Of a stretch of DNA of 64,000 bases, positions 47,291 to 60,040 are shown piece after piece. The notes under the pieces were generated by a model. It was not told the origin of the DNA, ran no database searches, and was given only the letters and a program-made list of their open reading frames with translations. Within the stretch, counting starts at the first letter, position 1. Each line of letters starts with the position of its first letter. Source of the DNA: Psophocarpus tetragonolobus (taxonomy: Eukaryota; Streptophyta; Magnoliopsida; Fabales; Fabaceae); assembly GCA_037954015.1 (NCBI GenBank), contig CM075690.1, positions 51,790,415 through 51,854,414 of the forward strand. The letters run 5' to 3'. The translations under genes and the position numbers were made by a program.

Positions 47291-49265
47291 AATTCTTGTT
47301 CTTAAAGTTGGAATTTGCTCTTTATTTAAAAGTTTAACTTTGATTTAAATATTCTTAAAATATTTTGAATGGAAGTTTATATATTTAAACATAATTAATA
47401 CATTATTTTCTAATTGTAATTTATATGATTGTTATATATATTTTAGTTGTTTAATTTATAATATATAGCATAACTAATATAATTTACTATTTTTTATTTT
47501 TTAAGGGTTTTAATATAATTTTAAATAATAAAATAATCATAATTTTTTATGAATATAATAAAAAATAATGTTGATATTATTAAAAATGTTATATTTTAAT
47601 TATTTAAATTAATTCATATCAAATATATTATTTGTAAATTTATTTTTTTAAAATTTTAATGAAGATAATAATTACATATTTTATTTATAAATATTATATT
47701 TCCATTGAAACTTAAAACTCAAAAATATATTATTTTAATTTTAAAAATTGAAAATTTTATTAAATTTCTGTCTCTCTATATATATATATTTAAATATTAT
47801 TTTTATATTTTAAAAATTAAAATACATTATCATTTTTGTAGGACATTGTAAAGTATTGTTTGCCCATACATTAAATCGATGTAGTTCACTGCATGATGTT
47901 TTGTGTTTTTGTGTAAATCACATGACAGTACCATTCTCAAGGATGTGCAAAAATAACATGACATAGAATCAATTTAAAGAACCACAACGGAGAGTGGTTG
48001 AAGAGTAGAACAGTTTTTATTTCTAAGATTTATTATTTCTAAATTTCTTGGGCAAAATGATTTATCCTGGGATTGTAAAAAAAAAAAAATAAATAAATAA
48101 ATAAATAAAATCTGAAACAACCATACAAAACTTAGTATATGTCTCTCACAAGAGGAAGATAAGGGAAACATTGCGGTTAGGTCCTTCTTTAAAGCGTTTA
48201 TTTAAATACACTCAATAAATCCTAAGAAATATCTGCAGGTCAAATGGTGGGCGAGCTCAGAGCCTAAAAAAGACTCGAGGAAACAAGAGCAGAAAGATTC
48301 TCAGGTATCTCAGGTACAAATTTCCTGCATTAAAGATATAAGACACATATCAAGAGAGAACATGCATGATGTGTGTTGTTAGTAAATTAAGCATAACTGA
48401 AATAATAAAAATAAAATTATTATAATCAATATTATTAGAATTGTAACTTCGATCTTGTCTTTCTTATTTTTTCTAGCCTGGTCTTGTGTAATAATATGAA
48501 AAAAAAGGATAAAAAACTAGATTAAACAAGAAGGAAGAGATTCAGAATATGAATTTATTCAACTTATCCAAATAAATTATATAAAATTAATCATAATATA
48601 GAAGATATTGAACAAATAAAAATTAACCTAAAGAATCAAATATACCTCGAGTCACATATGCTTAATAAAGAAGCTGAATTGACTAAATTCATAAATATAC
48701 TCTTAAAAAACAATCATTATCTTCATGTTCATCATTTGAACATTTTGTTCCTTAAGTATATTTTGAGTTTAGTTAATGAACATTTTGTTCCTTAAGTATA
48801 TTTTGAGTTTAGTTAACTCAACTTCAAGTATTTGATTGTTTAGGTTAATCTTCTCTTGTTTAAAATCTCCTATCATTTTTTAGATTCTCATATTTCATAT
48901 AGTTTGATTGGGTAGGTGAATAGTTTCATTTTGAACATCTTTCTTCCTACTTAATCTATCTCTTATTTGTTTATCTAAATCATTGAATTCTTTTTCAATT
49001 CTATCTACCATTCTAATAATATAGGTTACAATCATGTTATTTTTGTTTTCTCAGTCATGCTTGTTTATTACAAACAACACACACAAGTCATGCATGTTTC
49101 TCCTACATCAGTTTAATGTGGAAAAACAGAACAACTTTTGAGAAACAAAACAAATGTTTGTTACATAATTAAAACTTCTATTTTATTTTCACAACCAAGC
49201 ATGAAAAACAAAATGTCTCCTACGTGAATAAAAAACTTTTATTTTTTCACAACAAAAAGACAGGT

Positions 49266-49267
<2 letters not shown>
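47291..49267. other. AT-rich intergenic DNA with minor repeats
   Basis: It contains a poly-A/AAAT run (48079-48110) and a GC-richer exon-like patch (48238-48315). A 40-bp exact tandem duplication is listed separately. No complete gene was recognised. Confidence 0.4.
48738..48816. repeat. 40-bp tandem duplication
   Basis: GAACATTTTGTTCCTTAAGT and the next 20 bases at 48738-48777 are repeated without change at 48778-48816. Perfect identity implies a recent duplication. Confidence 0.9.

Positions 49268-49347
<80 letters not shown>
49268..49347. repeat. (AT)40 microsatellite
   Basis: An uninterrupted AT dinucleotide run of about 80 bases, probably highly variable between individuals. Confidence 0.95.
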
Positions 49348-49350
<3 letters not shown>

Positions 49351-51290
49351 ATTTAAGCAACTTCTACTTGTGATACATGTGGTTTTAATGATTTATAGTT
49401 AGTTTATTGTTTCTGCCTTTAATTAATTGAAACAATCACTGTGTTTGAACCTCTTTATTGTGTTTAAAATCTAAAACTGGAGAAATTATTAAATAACTTA
49501 ACAGTGTTATACATATACATGTATAAAGAAATACAACTAGGTTAATATATTTATGCAAATAGTTCATTCAATTTATTATTTTAAGTAATTAACAATCGCA
49601 TTTATGTGTTGTTTAATGAAGCACGTTACAATAAAATAAACATTAACTAAAAATAATTATTTCGTAATTGATAAACTCTCATGTACTCAATGGTTTTTGC
49701 AATTAACAAATGAGAATGATTAAAATAAGGGCGTAATGCAATTAACAAATGATAATGATTAAAATAAGAGGTTGTTTTTTACAATTACATCATCATATCA
49801 TGTTAATTAGTTTAAAATTAACAACACTTGAAAAAAAAGACAAAATGAATAACAATGAAAGAATTAAATATAAGTTGTCAAGGTTTTTATTTTTCAAAGA
49901 TCTATAGTAAAATTTAGTTTTTTTTTATTTGTGTTTTTTCAATTTTAATTCCTTAAAATGTGAGCTCATAAGCACCATATAAAATTAGAATTTATAAAAC
50001 TCAAAGTTTATAGACTAAAATTAAAAATGAAAGTAAAATTTCAAAAAAATAAAATTGAAAAATACTGATTCACATAAATTAAATTTATATTTAATCTTCA
50101 ACCAATCTGGGATCCTCCACCCTGATTAGTACTATTAGTTGTTGACCATTATATTTTACTGCCCCATAGCCAAAGTCTCAGATTTTGAAAAATCCTTGTT
50201 TTGCCATTCTCTATATAAGGTGATGATAGTGTGTAAAAAATCTAAAATGGTTCAAATCTAGAAAAAAATTATTCTTATATAAATGATTTGTTACATATAA
50301 TAGGCATAAACAGGAAATAAATAAATGGTTGTACAGTAATCTAGGCCTAAAAATTAGGATGGGATTTTCCTGTGAACGTAAAAAATGAAAGAGTATATTA
50401 GAAACCTTACAATAATGAAAAGATATTCTCCCAGATGTACAAATTCCAATCAATCAGAATAATTTATTTAATATTGTAAATCTAAATGAATTCTAAAATT
50501 GAGGTCTGAATGAATCTCCTAAAATTAAGATTCAATCATTCACAGTTCCTCATGTACTCATGTGATGTTACTTACAATTTCAAATGCTATTTCCTTTATG
50601 AGACCATTCCTTTCTTGGGGTCTTCTTCCTCAGCTTTTCACCTTAACTACGCAGTCTTACTTCCTCCTTTTCCTTGTCTTAGTTGAGTTACACGAAACAA
50701 TTATTAAAATTTTTAAAAAAAAATCAAAAGACCTAAAATATATATTAGGCAAACAATTATTTTAGACATTTAAGACTTTTTTATAAATCAAATACTAATT
50801 GTTAATATGTTAGTTTGTTAGAAAAGAAATTTGAATTCACGACTTCTTCCTCTCTTCTTTTCAACATGTGTGAACTTTGTCATTAAGTTAACCTTAACTT
50901 TATCATTAAGTTAACCTTACTTTTTGTGATACCTGCAATGTTGTATTACTTTTGAAAAACTCATAATTTTATTATAAAAAACTCACTCCAAGAGTAAGAA
51001 ATGCTAAAAACTAAACTTTTAATTCTTTTAATTACTTCAATAGTAAGAAACTGCAAAAATTAAACGTCAAAAACTTAAACTTTTAAATCTTTTAATGACT
51101 TAATTATAATTAGTTGTGACTTATGTAAAACAAAATCTTTTAATGAATTAATTTTGATTACATGAAAAAAAAGATTCAAATTAATTTTAAATTCATAATT
51201 TATTCTAGTTAAAACAACTTAGAACAACTTGTTTGTCAAATAAAAATTTTATACAATATTTTACTTTTAACTAGCTTGACATAACCAAAA
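49348..51290. other. AT-rich intergenic DNA downstream of the homoserine dehydrogenase gene
   Basis: No gene was recognised. Segments 49672-49700 and 49740-49765 share an AATTAACAAATGA.AATGATT phrase (short tandem duplication). A CT-richer patch at 50585-50690 could be an orphan exon on the minus strand, but no family was recognised. Confidence 0.35.
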
Positions 51291-51296
51291 TTATGA

Positions 51297-51663
51297 CTAA
51301 ATGTTACTTTTGATTCCTTATATTTTAGTGTTTTTTTCATTTTGATATATTAAATTTTAAAAGTTTCATTATGATCATTTATGTGTTTGAAAATTCATTC
51401 TTTAGTATTTTGTTATTTATTTACTACTTTAAAATTTTAAAATAGTTGAATTAAAATATTAGCAGCTAAAAAAACTGTAGCAATCCTATTAATATTTTGG
51501 AACCACATTTATCATAATCATCACTACTTTAAACTTGCAAATATCATTTTATAAATGACCAAAAGAAACTTTAAAAAACATAAAGGATCGGCAAAAAACT
51601 TTTAAAACATAATGTTCTAAAATGAAAAAACACTAAAATATAATGAACGTAATTAACATTTAG
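51297..51663. mobile_element. MITE with about 88-bp inverted ends
   Basis: CTAAATGTTA..TTTTGATTCCTTATATTTTAGTG on the left pairs with CACTAAAATATAATGAACGT....TAACATTTAG on the right. The AT-rich centre has no coding potential. It lies about 230 bp downstream of the homoserine dehydrogenase stop codon. Confidence 0.7.
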
Positions 51664-51896
51664 CCTAAAAACATTCAAACATGAACCCTGTCATTTCCAA
51701 ACAGTTTTAATCAAAATCAGTTTCATTCAAAATTAATTTTACCAACGTTCATCCAAACCTGCTCTAAGTAATCTGGTTGTGGACTGAAACACATTATTGC
51801 ACTAAAACTTCCCAACAGAGAAGCTACTTATTTCAAAGTAACACTACAATGTAAAACAATTGTACCTTCTACTTTCTTTAATAAATCCAAGTCCCT

Positions 51897-54800
51897 TCAA
51901 GAAAACAAGTCTTGAATATCCACAATATCAGCAAGGACACCCGCGGCAGTAGTGTCATTACCAGCTCCAGCACCTTGAATAACCAGTGGTTGGTCTCTAT
52001 AGCATCGGGTATAGATTTCCAACTGCCATTTGTATTAACATACAATAAAACACAACAGAGTCAGACATTTTTAAATAGAGAAGAACACTGATTTTGCAAT
52101 CATAACCCTTCATTTATGAAAAGTTTATTGACTTTATAAATTAATCTTTTAAAAGTCATATGAATAAAGAGTTGTGATTAAACGCTAGTATAAAACTCTT
52201 TTACGCTATTAATGTATAAGTATTAAACTCTTTTAAGCAAGGATTAATTGCATATTTTGTTCTTCAATCTACACAAATTCCAAAACTTTGTTCCCTTATT
52301 CTAAAATTCAGAAATTATTATGTCTCAACTTTTAAAAATTCGCGAATTTTGTCTAAACTGATAGATTGAAAACATTGATTGTTAGGAAACAAATGTTGAC
52401 TTTCACGTTAAAACTTAATTGGTTGACATGGAGGGTTGATTAAAAAGTGATTAACCAATCAACTAATTAAAATATACGATGAAAAAGTTATTCCTAACAT
52501 TTGCTTTTTAATTAATTAATCAGTTAATCAACTCATAATCAAGTTCCGCGTTATCCACATACACTTTTTAATTAATGTTAAAATGAACATAGCTTTTGAA
52601 TTTTAAAATAGGACAAAATTCTGAATTTGTGAAAATAGAAGACAAAAGTACAATCAAGTATTTTAAAGTGATTGCTTAAAGAGCTGAACTGTTACAATAT
52701 ATCAAAGCAAAAGAGACGTGGGATGAAAGCATATGGTGTCATGTCATGTTATTAAAATGGAAAAGAATCCTAATGAAAATTGCATAACACGAACTTCTGG
52801 AAATAAAAGAAGCTTACCACATTATCACTTCCTCTTAGTCTTCCTAAGGGAGAATTCTTTGGAAGCTCTTGAATACCAACTTCACACCTATGAAGAGAAG
52901 TTATAATTAGCATAGAAAAATCATAATATTGAATATGAATAATTTTAATTTAAATAATAAACATTGAGATGGTAGTTGCACACTCTAACACTTTCTGGGA
53001 TTGATTAAAATTTATCGAAAATCACAATTTTGTATGAATCTCACTAATCATTAAAAAACTTTTCTCCAAATTTGTAATTTTTTAATGAAGAAAAATGTTT
53101 GCAACATCTATCGTATTCTTTTAAACACATTCTCTTATATTGGTTGAATTTATTGAAAATCATAAATTTTGATGCATCTCACACCTCATTTAATGTTTCT
53201 CTCCTGATTTTTGTAGTTTTTAATAAACTTCAACTAACAGTGAAGTGTGTTAAAAAGAATACATTAGAAAGTGTGTTCTTACTTCTAACCAATTACACTC
53301 CTCATATACATTACCAAACCCTATGCAAGGATTGAATAGAAAATGAAAAAGAGAAAATTATAGGTGCAAAGGGGTAGCATCAATGCTTTGATTGAAGACA
53401 AAATATGAAGGGAGCGAATAGAAAATGCCTTGAGCCCTTGATCACACAGACATAGCGCAGGACATTTCCATTAGAGGCTGCCTTCTCAACTCTGTCTTGA
53501 ATATCTTTATCTAGCAACAGGAGTCCACTGTCCAAGAAGTCTTCCACTTTCATTACATCCGGCCCCATCTCTTTGGGATACAAGCTATCAATCTGTTAAA
53601 ACACAAATAAATTATAAATATAACATGGAAAAACTTGGCACTAAATAGGAAAAGGACAAGAGTTATAAAATCAGCCTAGTGATTAAAATTCACTCGGAGG
53701 GGGAAGGGAAAGAAAGAGGTGGAAAATTCAAATCCTTCTCATTAACAAAAAACTAACAACTAACATCAAGTCATCAATAGATAAAAAAAGGGGAAAGGTC
53801 AGGGAAGTCAAATATAATAAATGCATATACAAACCTGAATGCTATCTAGATTAATTTGATGGCCAAGTATCCGAGCAAGAATTAAAGCCTGTCTTAATAT
53901 TGGCCCAAACACAGAAAGTTAGTATTAGCACATTTTAAGCATAATTCATAACAAATTAATAATGTACAACCTATAGTATTACAAAATATTACTGAAAGTC
54001 AAGAGGTAAGAATGGTTAACTTAAAAAGTTGATAAATTATGATATCGCAACTTTAGAAATGAAAACCCATACTCCACTACTAGCTGCACAACGTGTATAC
54101 ACTTCTTTCAATAGCATGTAGTATTTTTCATAACAAAAATCATCAACTGTACATGCATGAAATTTACAAACTTAGGCCAATGGAACTTATTTCTTTCGAC
54201 AAGATTATACTGATATATGCCTATTATTAAATAATGGACATTATTCGTTATCATTGGTGGCCAAAATGGACATCCTTTACATTTATGCTTCAGTAATGTG
54301 CAGTGTCCTTGTGAGACAAGAAAGCATTTTTCTGTTTGAATTAATTGCAAGATACTATGATCTTCTACATAGAGCAGAAACAGCTACAAAATTAATCTTT
54401 AGAGATATAAAACAAACCACTTTGAACCTTTCTAGCAACATCCATTCCGCCAAGGTCATCACGTGGATCTGCAACAAGATAGTATGTGCTAACAGTCTAA
54501 ATACCTTAAAGGTAAATTATAAATAACTAACAGTTTAACAAGTAATAAATGGGCCCAAGAGGGAATGAGCAAAAACATGAACATTAATCATACCATTACC
54601 ATACCTAAGAATCTATTTTATAATGTTAATGGCTCGTACAAATAGAAAGGTTTAAGTTTGATGGAAAAGTATTTGTCAGTGAAATCTTGGGACTTGGGAT
54701 TATTAAAATTGTTGGAGAATAGAATTATAGGATTTAGGTGGGAAGCAGAAACATGAGGATAGAGACTATGAATAATTAGATTGATATGCTGTGTTGATAA

Positions 54801-57800
54801 TGTGATACATATACTGACCCAATTGTCCTATTTATACTAATAAGTAGGTCAAACACTAGTGTATTATTACTAGTACAAGCCAAAGCCCACTAATAAGGTT
54901 CCCATAGGGTCCATTTGATACACGATGTGGTACAGGATAAATGAGTTTAGTTACTGGACTGGACAAATTTACTTTGTTTGATGAACTATGGACAGTACAA
55001 AAAATAATATTAAATCTACTATGATACCCTCTTTAATATTAATTATTTGAATATAATTTATATTATTGTTATATTAAAAGAAATAAATAACATCTTTTTA
55101 CTAAACTAGAAGCATGAAATCATATTTATAAACATTATGTTGATTATAAACATAAAATATAATATAATAAATTTATTATTAATATATAAATTTATCATTA
55201 CAATCTGTTAAATTGCACTTTGTGATTTTTTTGTGCGTTTTTCACTTGGGACTTGGGAGTGGGAGCAGGAAACAGAAAAATGGAAGACTTGAAAGAAAAA
55301 AAAAACAAAATAAAAACAGAGAAAGTGGGGAAGGGAAGGGTAAGGCACCTGTAGTTTAAATAGTAACAAAAATTTGAAAAATTATGCTGTCCATGTCTAT
55401 CTTATGCTGTCTCATGAGCATTTTTAAACCAAAAATCAAATATTCACATTTGTGCTGTCGAGTACCACAATTTTCATGAATCAAACAGACCCATGTAGAA
55501 ATTTGAAACTACTACACAGATTATAGAGTTTCACATGTCAACAATACAATTTCAAATATAACAGTCACTAACCTGGTTCGGTATACCCCAGACTTTTAGC
55601 ATCTCTAACAACTTGGCTCAGAGGCTTTCCATCTTCAACCTGACTCATTACATATCCCAATGTCCCTAATAAAATAAATACAAAATAAAAAAATATAATA
55701 CCTTCCTATTAAGAATGTGTGATGCAAAACCAAAAATAACATGTAATTACAGGATCATGAAAGATATATACCGCTCAAACTCCCAATAATTTGATGAATG
55801 GGATCACCAGAGGAGATTATGCGATTCAGGGATGCTATCACAGGAAGGCCAGCACCAACCTTTAAAAATTTAATAACCAGTTCAGTAAGTCAAATTAGAA
55901 TATGACAGACACCCTCCCATATCTAAGGTGTAACACAGATAAATGGAAGGGTAGCAAGTGATTTCACTCAAGTGCGCAACGAGGAGAGTATGAAGCAAGG
56001 GAATCAGATTGTAAGCTGTAAAAGCTTTGCCATGTGGCAGGTAGTGGAATTAATTTGGCTATTTGAGTAAATAGTTAAAAGGGAAGCAGAGGAATGGAAA
56101 AAAGAAACTGAAGATTGAGTGTGGTCTACAAGGGAGCTTTATACTTTATATGTGTCTCAAATGAGACCTGTGTTATATTTACAAGCTTCTTCTTTCTATT
56201 TCTGAATGGCTTCTTGGATATTGGTTTCTAACAGATATGAGTAACTAACTAGAAGAGTTTCTTTATGGATGGATGGTACTGTGCGTATTAAAAATAATGG
56301 AGTGGGAGTAAATATCCAGGAGTAACAGATGATTGGGTTATTATTTTTATTTACAGTGTTATATTATGGTCATTTAATAAATTATGTGTAGGAAGACATA
56401 TATTTATATTTTTCTTAAAATTTAAGTTTAAAAAGTACTAAACAAATTGGCTTGATGATTTATTAAAAATACTAAATGAAATTAATTATAATATTATAAT
56501 TTAATGTATATATATATATATATATATGTATGTGTGCGTATGCAAGCATGAGTTTTGGTTTGCTAAAACGTTTAAAACACTTAAATAAAATTTCATAATT
56601 TCTATAAATTATTTCAATTTATTTAAAAAGGCCTCGCGTTAAGTTTTACTTTAGACCTAGATGGATCTAGTTTAAGTAATTTGTGATGGAATTAGAGACT
56701 TTGTTAAGATTACAAGTTAATGTTGTAAGTTACATTAATCTACAGTGAAATTTTCATTCATGAAATTTTTAGAAGAAGTCAGAAAAAAGAGGCAATCAAT
56801 AATTAAATATAATTTCTAAAAAAGGGAACAATACTTTGATAGCAGCAGAAGAGAGTAATCTGCTTGTTTTTTTCTCAAAACACCTTCAAGTTTCAACATT
56901 CTTAAGTTCCCATTCATCCTCAAAAATTTCCTTCAGCATTTTCAAGCTCTCATTCATCTTCTTGAGTTAACATGCACCCACTTTTGATCCATTTCTAATG
57001 TCTAATTTTTATGCAACCTCCTCATTTGCTTCTTAAAAATATTTTATGTTGGCTGAAGGTGAACAATGGCCAACAATCATATGTATTGTAAAAAATATAT
57101 CAAGTATCATAATACCAAGCACGTCATTCATGGACTACAGCCATCAAATTCATCTACTTTATCAATTTTTGCTGCTTGCAACTTCCTAATTATCTTATAA
57201 ACATTTATTATCTCTTCAATAAACAAATCATCCTTTGTATTTCTTCAAATTACTTCTGCATTTAAATCCCAACTTTAGACAAATTGGACATTTTAGTGGC
57301 AGAGATTTATACTGCTTTGTTGCTATCAAATTATTATTCTTATATAGAAAAAATTATAAATTAATTTAAACTCTATATCAAACATTGAAGCCATTTTGGA
57401 AAATACACATTTCAATAACTATTTGTTCATACTGTCACAAATGCATTTTGCTAATACATGCTGATACAGTCATATGATACTCTAGTTGAGGCAAGAAATA
57501 AGTATCACTTACAGTTGACTCATGCCGGATACGACGGGGATACGTGAAAAGTTTTTTAAAATCCTCCTGTTCCATATAAGATGTATTATTTGTATGAAGA
57601 AAGCACAACCACTGTAAAGAAACTAGTGACAGGGAAGAAACAAAACACTAATGAAACCTTATAAGGGAAAAAAAAATTAACCACCACTACCTTTTCCCAT
57701 TAGGATCATGCACACTTTGTTCCAGAAACTTTGAACTTATCATAAAAATTGCTAAACTTTCTAATAAGCGTTTACCCCTTCCATTTGATTTTTCATGACA

Positions 57801-59458
57801 CTGACAAAAATTGCCACACTCATTTATGTGGCCACTTAATGTGCCAAGTTTCATAATAAGCGAATTCCACTTTGCAAAGGGTCATAAGCACTTCAGTACT
57901 GAAGTTTCAAAATGCAATTTCACAATGATAAATTCAGTTAGAAATAAGAATTTGACAAAAACAAACCCAGGATAAAAATGCTCAAACCCAGAATTTAACC
58001 AAAATGTACATGGACATAACTCAGGCAGAAAACTAGACATTTTCTTTCTTAGTATGCAAACGTCACTATGTCAATACAGTACCAAGTGTTACATAGAGAA
58101 GGTAAAAGAAAATCAAGAATAAATAGTTTTGCTTGACTTGACAAAAAATATATATCCCCTACCTACCTATTTCAACAATTATACTACATTTCAGATGACC
58201 ATACCATTGTAGATGTAAGAGGCTTCTTATTAGCCATAACTGCACAACAGCCCATATCAATCGCTTGCTTTAGCACCGCAACAGTGTCAGAGCTAGCAGA
58301 ACAATCTACAAATACCAAACCTATAACCAAAAACAATTTCAGAGATAACATCAGTTTCAGTGATAGAATGCATCAAGATTCACTATTATTTTAAATTTTC
58401 TTTAAATTTTAAAAGCAACCATAGTTAGTAGTTAATGCATGACATAATTAAAAGTCACCATACCTGTTTTTCTACCAAGTTGAGATGCAATCTCAACAAT
58501 CTTTCCTTGTGACTCGGGATGCACAAATGCCTGGCATTCCCCTTAAAATAACATAAAGCAAGCAAGCATTAAAAACGCATACAAATTTTCATATCAAAAC
58601 CAAGACAAGTTAGCCATAGAAATCAACCAAAATCACAAAGTTTAGACAGAGATTCGCCAGCACTCTTGACCCGGCATAGTTCTAACAAGAAGCTATCATC
58701 CAACCCCTTATGCAACAAATCCTCTGTAACCACCAAAGATTTACTGTCACCAACTCCTACAACTCTCAAGCAAAGTCCCTGTCACAATAAATAAATAAAA
58801 TAACAAATTGAAACATCAACTCAAATACCAAATAAACATTATACACTCAATTTTATGAACCCATTTTAGCTTAACATGTTTCTAGTCCCTAATAAATTTT
58901 TTCTTTGTTCATTATCCTAATAAATTTTTTATTTTGTTTTTGTACTTAAAGCACTCTCTAAACCTTTTTAGAAGTTTTTAACGCGCTATCCAAATACGTT
59001 CAGAGAACACAAACAAAATAAAAATTTTATTAGAGACCAAAGGTAAAAAAAAAAATTTAATAGAGAACAAAAACAAAATTCATAAATTTATTGGGACAAA
59101 AAACACGTTTAAGACACTCATTTTCCATCAATGCCTAAAAAGTTCAATTTTTTACAGTACTCAATCGCTAGATTCATGATGCATACCAACCATAAGTCCA
59201 AACAACAACCCCAGAAAGAAAAATTGTTAGAAAGACAAATGGAGTATCAGAAACCAATCAAAGTTTTCATTTTCAGGTTAAAGCAAGACTAAAAAAAAAA
59301 AAAAATACATTATCTGTAAACAAAAGAAATAATCAATAACAGTGAATCAAAAGGGACACTACCTGTGTAGAGTGAAGAGAACGGCACGAGACAATGTGTT
59401 GGAGAAGTTGACGACCAACTCCTCCACAACCTATTAGAATCAGAGGAATGTTCTTCAT
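51897..59458 (-). CDS. Homoserine dehydrogenase-like (monofunctional), 12 exons, 376 residues
   Basis: It is predicted to reduce aspartate-semialdehyde to homoserine with NAD(P)H, the branch point to threonine and methionine. Exons on the minus strand are 59458-59363, 58778-58628, 58541-58464, 58320-58205, 57566-57513, 55859-55772, 55665-55573, 54468-54428, 53888-53835, 53592-53429, 52886-52817 and 52022-51897. All phases match and there is no internal stop. Residues 6-19 (ILIGCGGVGRQLL) are the Rossmann dinucleotide loop. VFVDCSAS and CCAVMANKKPLTS (about 112-145) follow. Next are VGAGLPVIASLNRIISSGDP and GSLSGTLGYVMS (166-202). The signature AKSLGYTEPDPRDDLGGMDV with Lys239 spans exons 7-8. 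The end GAGAGNDTTAAGVLADIV is the conserved C-terminus. It resembles the single-domain plant protein (Arabidopsis At5g21060 type), not the aspartokinase fusion, since no kinase or ACT domain is present. No plastid transit peptide is evident. Confidence 0.93.
52085..52235. mobile_element. Short MITE copy in intron 11
   Basis: GTTGTGATTAAACGCTAGTA and AATGTATAAGTATTAAAC match the right end of the MITE at 35768-35932. The left end is mostly eroded. It lies in the last intron (52023-52816) of the homoserine dehydrogenase gene. Confidence 0.55.
52247..52665. mobile_element. MITE with long inverted ends in intron 11
   Basis: Left TTAATTGCATATTTTGTTCT...ATTCTAAAATTCAG is the inverted counterpart of CTGAATTTGTGAAAATAGAA..AAAGTACAATCAAG on the right. 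The arms are about 70-90 bp. An inner inverted pair (GTTAGGAAACAAATGTTGAC with TTATTCCTAACATTTGC) adds further fold-back structure. Confidence 0.7.
52975..53300. repeat. Two diverged copies of a 150-bp repeat in intron 10
   Basis: Copy A (about 52985-53095) and copy B (about 53135-53240) share ATTTAT.GAAAATCA, TTTTG.ATG.ATCTCAC and TTTCTC..AATTT.GTA.TTTTTAAT. A related copy lies at 60655-60840 downstream of the gypsy LTR. Confidence 0.5.
53661..53789 (+). mobile_element. tRNA-derived SINE, second copy, in intron 9
   Basis: It has an A-box-like CAGCCTAGTGATTAAAA, a B-box-like AAATTCAAATCC and the ATTAACAAAAAACTAAC tail shared with the copy at 43334. Flanks GGAAAAGGACAAG and GGGGAAAGGTCAG may be a decayed target duplication. 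It lies in the intron between exons 9 and 10 of homoserine dehydrogenase, in opposite orientation to the gene. Confidence 0.6.
54907..55492. mobile_element. Non-autonomous DNA element in intron 7
   Basis: GGGTCCATTTGATACACGA...GTGGTACAGGA at the left end pairs with the inverted TACCACAA.TTTTCATGAATC and AAACAGACCC at the right. The interior is AT-rich with a G-rich patch (55250-55350). The type (hAT or Harbinger) is unclear because the flanks give no convincing duplication. Confidence 0.6.
55900..57512. other. Intron 5 of homoserine dehydrogenase, repeat-containing
   Basis: The segment 55900-56340 is richer in G and resembles retrotransposon LTR/leader sequence (AAAGCTTTGCCATGTGGCAG), but no ends were found. 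A (TA)n run lies at 56506-56527. The rest is plain AT-rich intron. Confidence 0.4.
58870..59115. mobile_element. MITE in intron 1
   Basis: TTAACATGTTTCTAGTCCCTAATAAATTTT on the left is the inverted counterpart of AAATTTATTGGGACAAAAAACACGTTTAA on the right. The ends follow the TTAAACATGTTTTT.GTCCC pattern common in legume MITEs. It lies inside intron 1 (58779-59362). Confidence 0.65.
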
Positions 59459-59790
59459 TTTTTCTGATTTAGGTTTTTCCTTTTTTTCACTTTCAATTGA
59501 ATTTATTAGGGTTTTTGCTTGATTGATGAAGAAGAAAAAGAAGCAGTGTGAGTGGCAAGGGGACTGAGAAAACACTCTTCTGCAGATTATAATTGAAACT
59601 TAATTTAAATTCAATAAAAAACACAAAAAATACTGTGTCACTCTAAACATAATCGAAATTTAATTTAAATAAAATAAAAAGGACAAATAATGCATAAAAT
59701 ACAATTTAACCAACATGTGATAAACACAGAATAATTTTTATGAAACTTGATGGTTATAAACTTATAATACTTTGACTAAATCAATAATAA
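59459..59790. other. 5' flank of homoserine dehydrogenase
   Basis: On the minus strand this holds the leader, with a CT/AG-rich section (59459-59575), and an AT-rich upstream part. No convincing TATA box was found. Confidence 0.4.
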
Positions 59791-59796
59791 ATAGGT

Positions 59797-60040
59797 TAAA
59801 TAGGTTTAAAATATATTTGAGAATTTTGCATTAGTTCTAATAATTTTTTTTTCTTGTTGGATCTTCATAATTTTTTTGTCAAAATTTTAAAGCATTATCT
59901 AAAAGTACGCTTTAAATTATTTTAAAAAAATTCTAAATAATATGTAAAGTGATTTAAACACTCCTAACAAAATAAAAAATTTATAAAAAAACTCAACAAA
60001 AAACTAAAAATTTATTAAAAATCAATCTAAAATTCGCTAA
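59797..60040. mobile_element. MITE, same style as 58870-59115
   Basis: TAGGTTTAAAATATATTTGA and TAATTTTTTTTTCTTGTTGG on the left pair with CAACAAAAAACTAAAAATTT and the complementary AATCAATCTAAAATTCG on the right. The centre has TTTAAAGCATTATCTAAAAG-type sequence. The inverted ends are well diverged. Confidence 0.5.
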
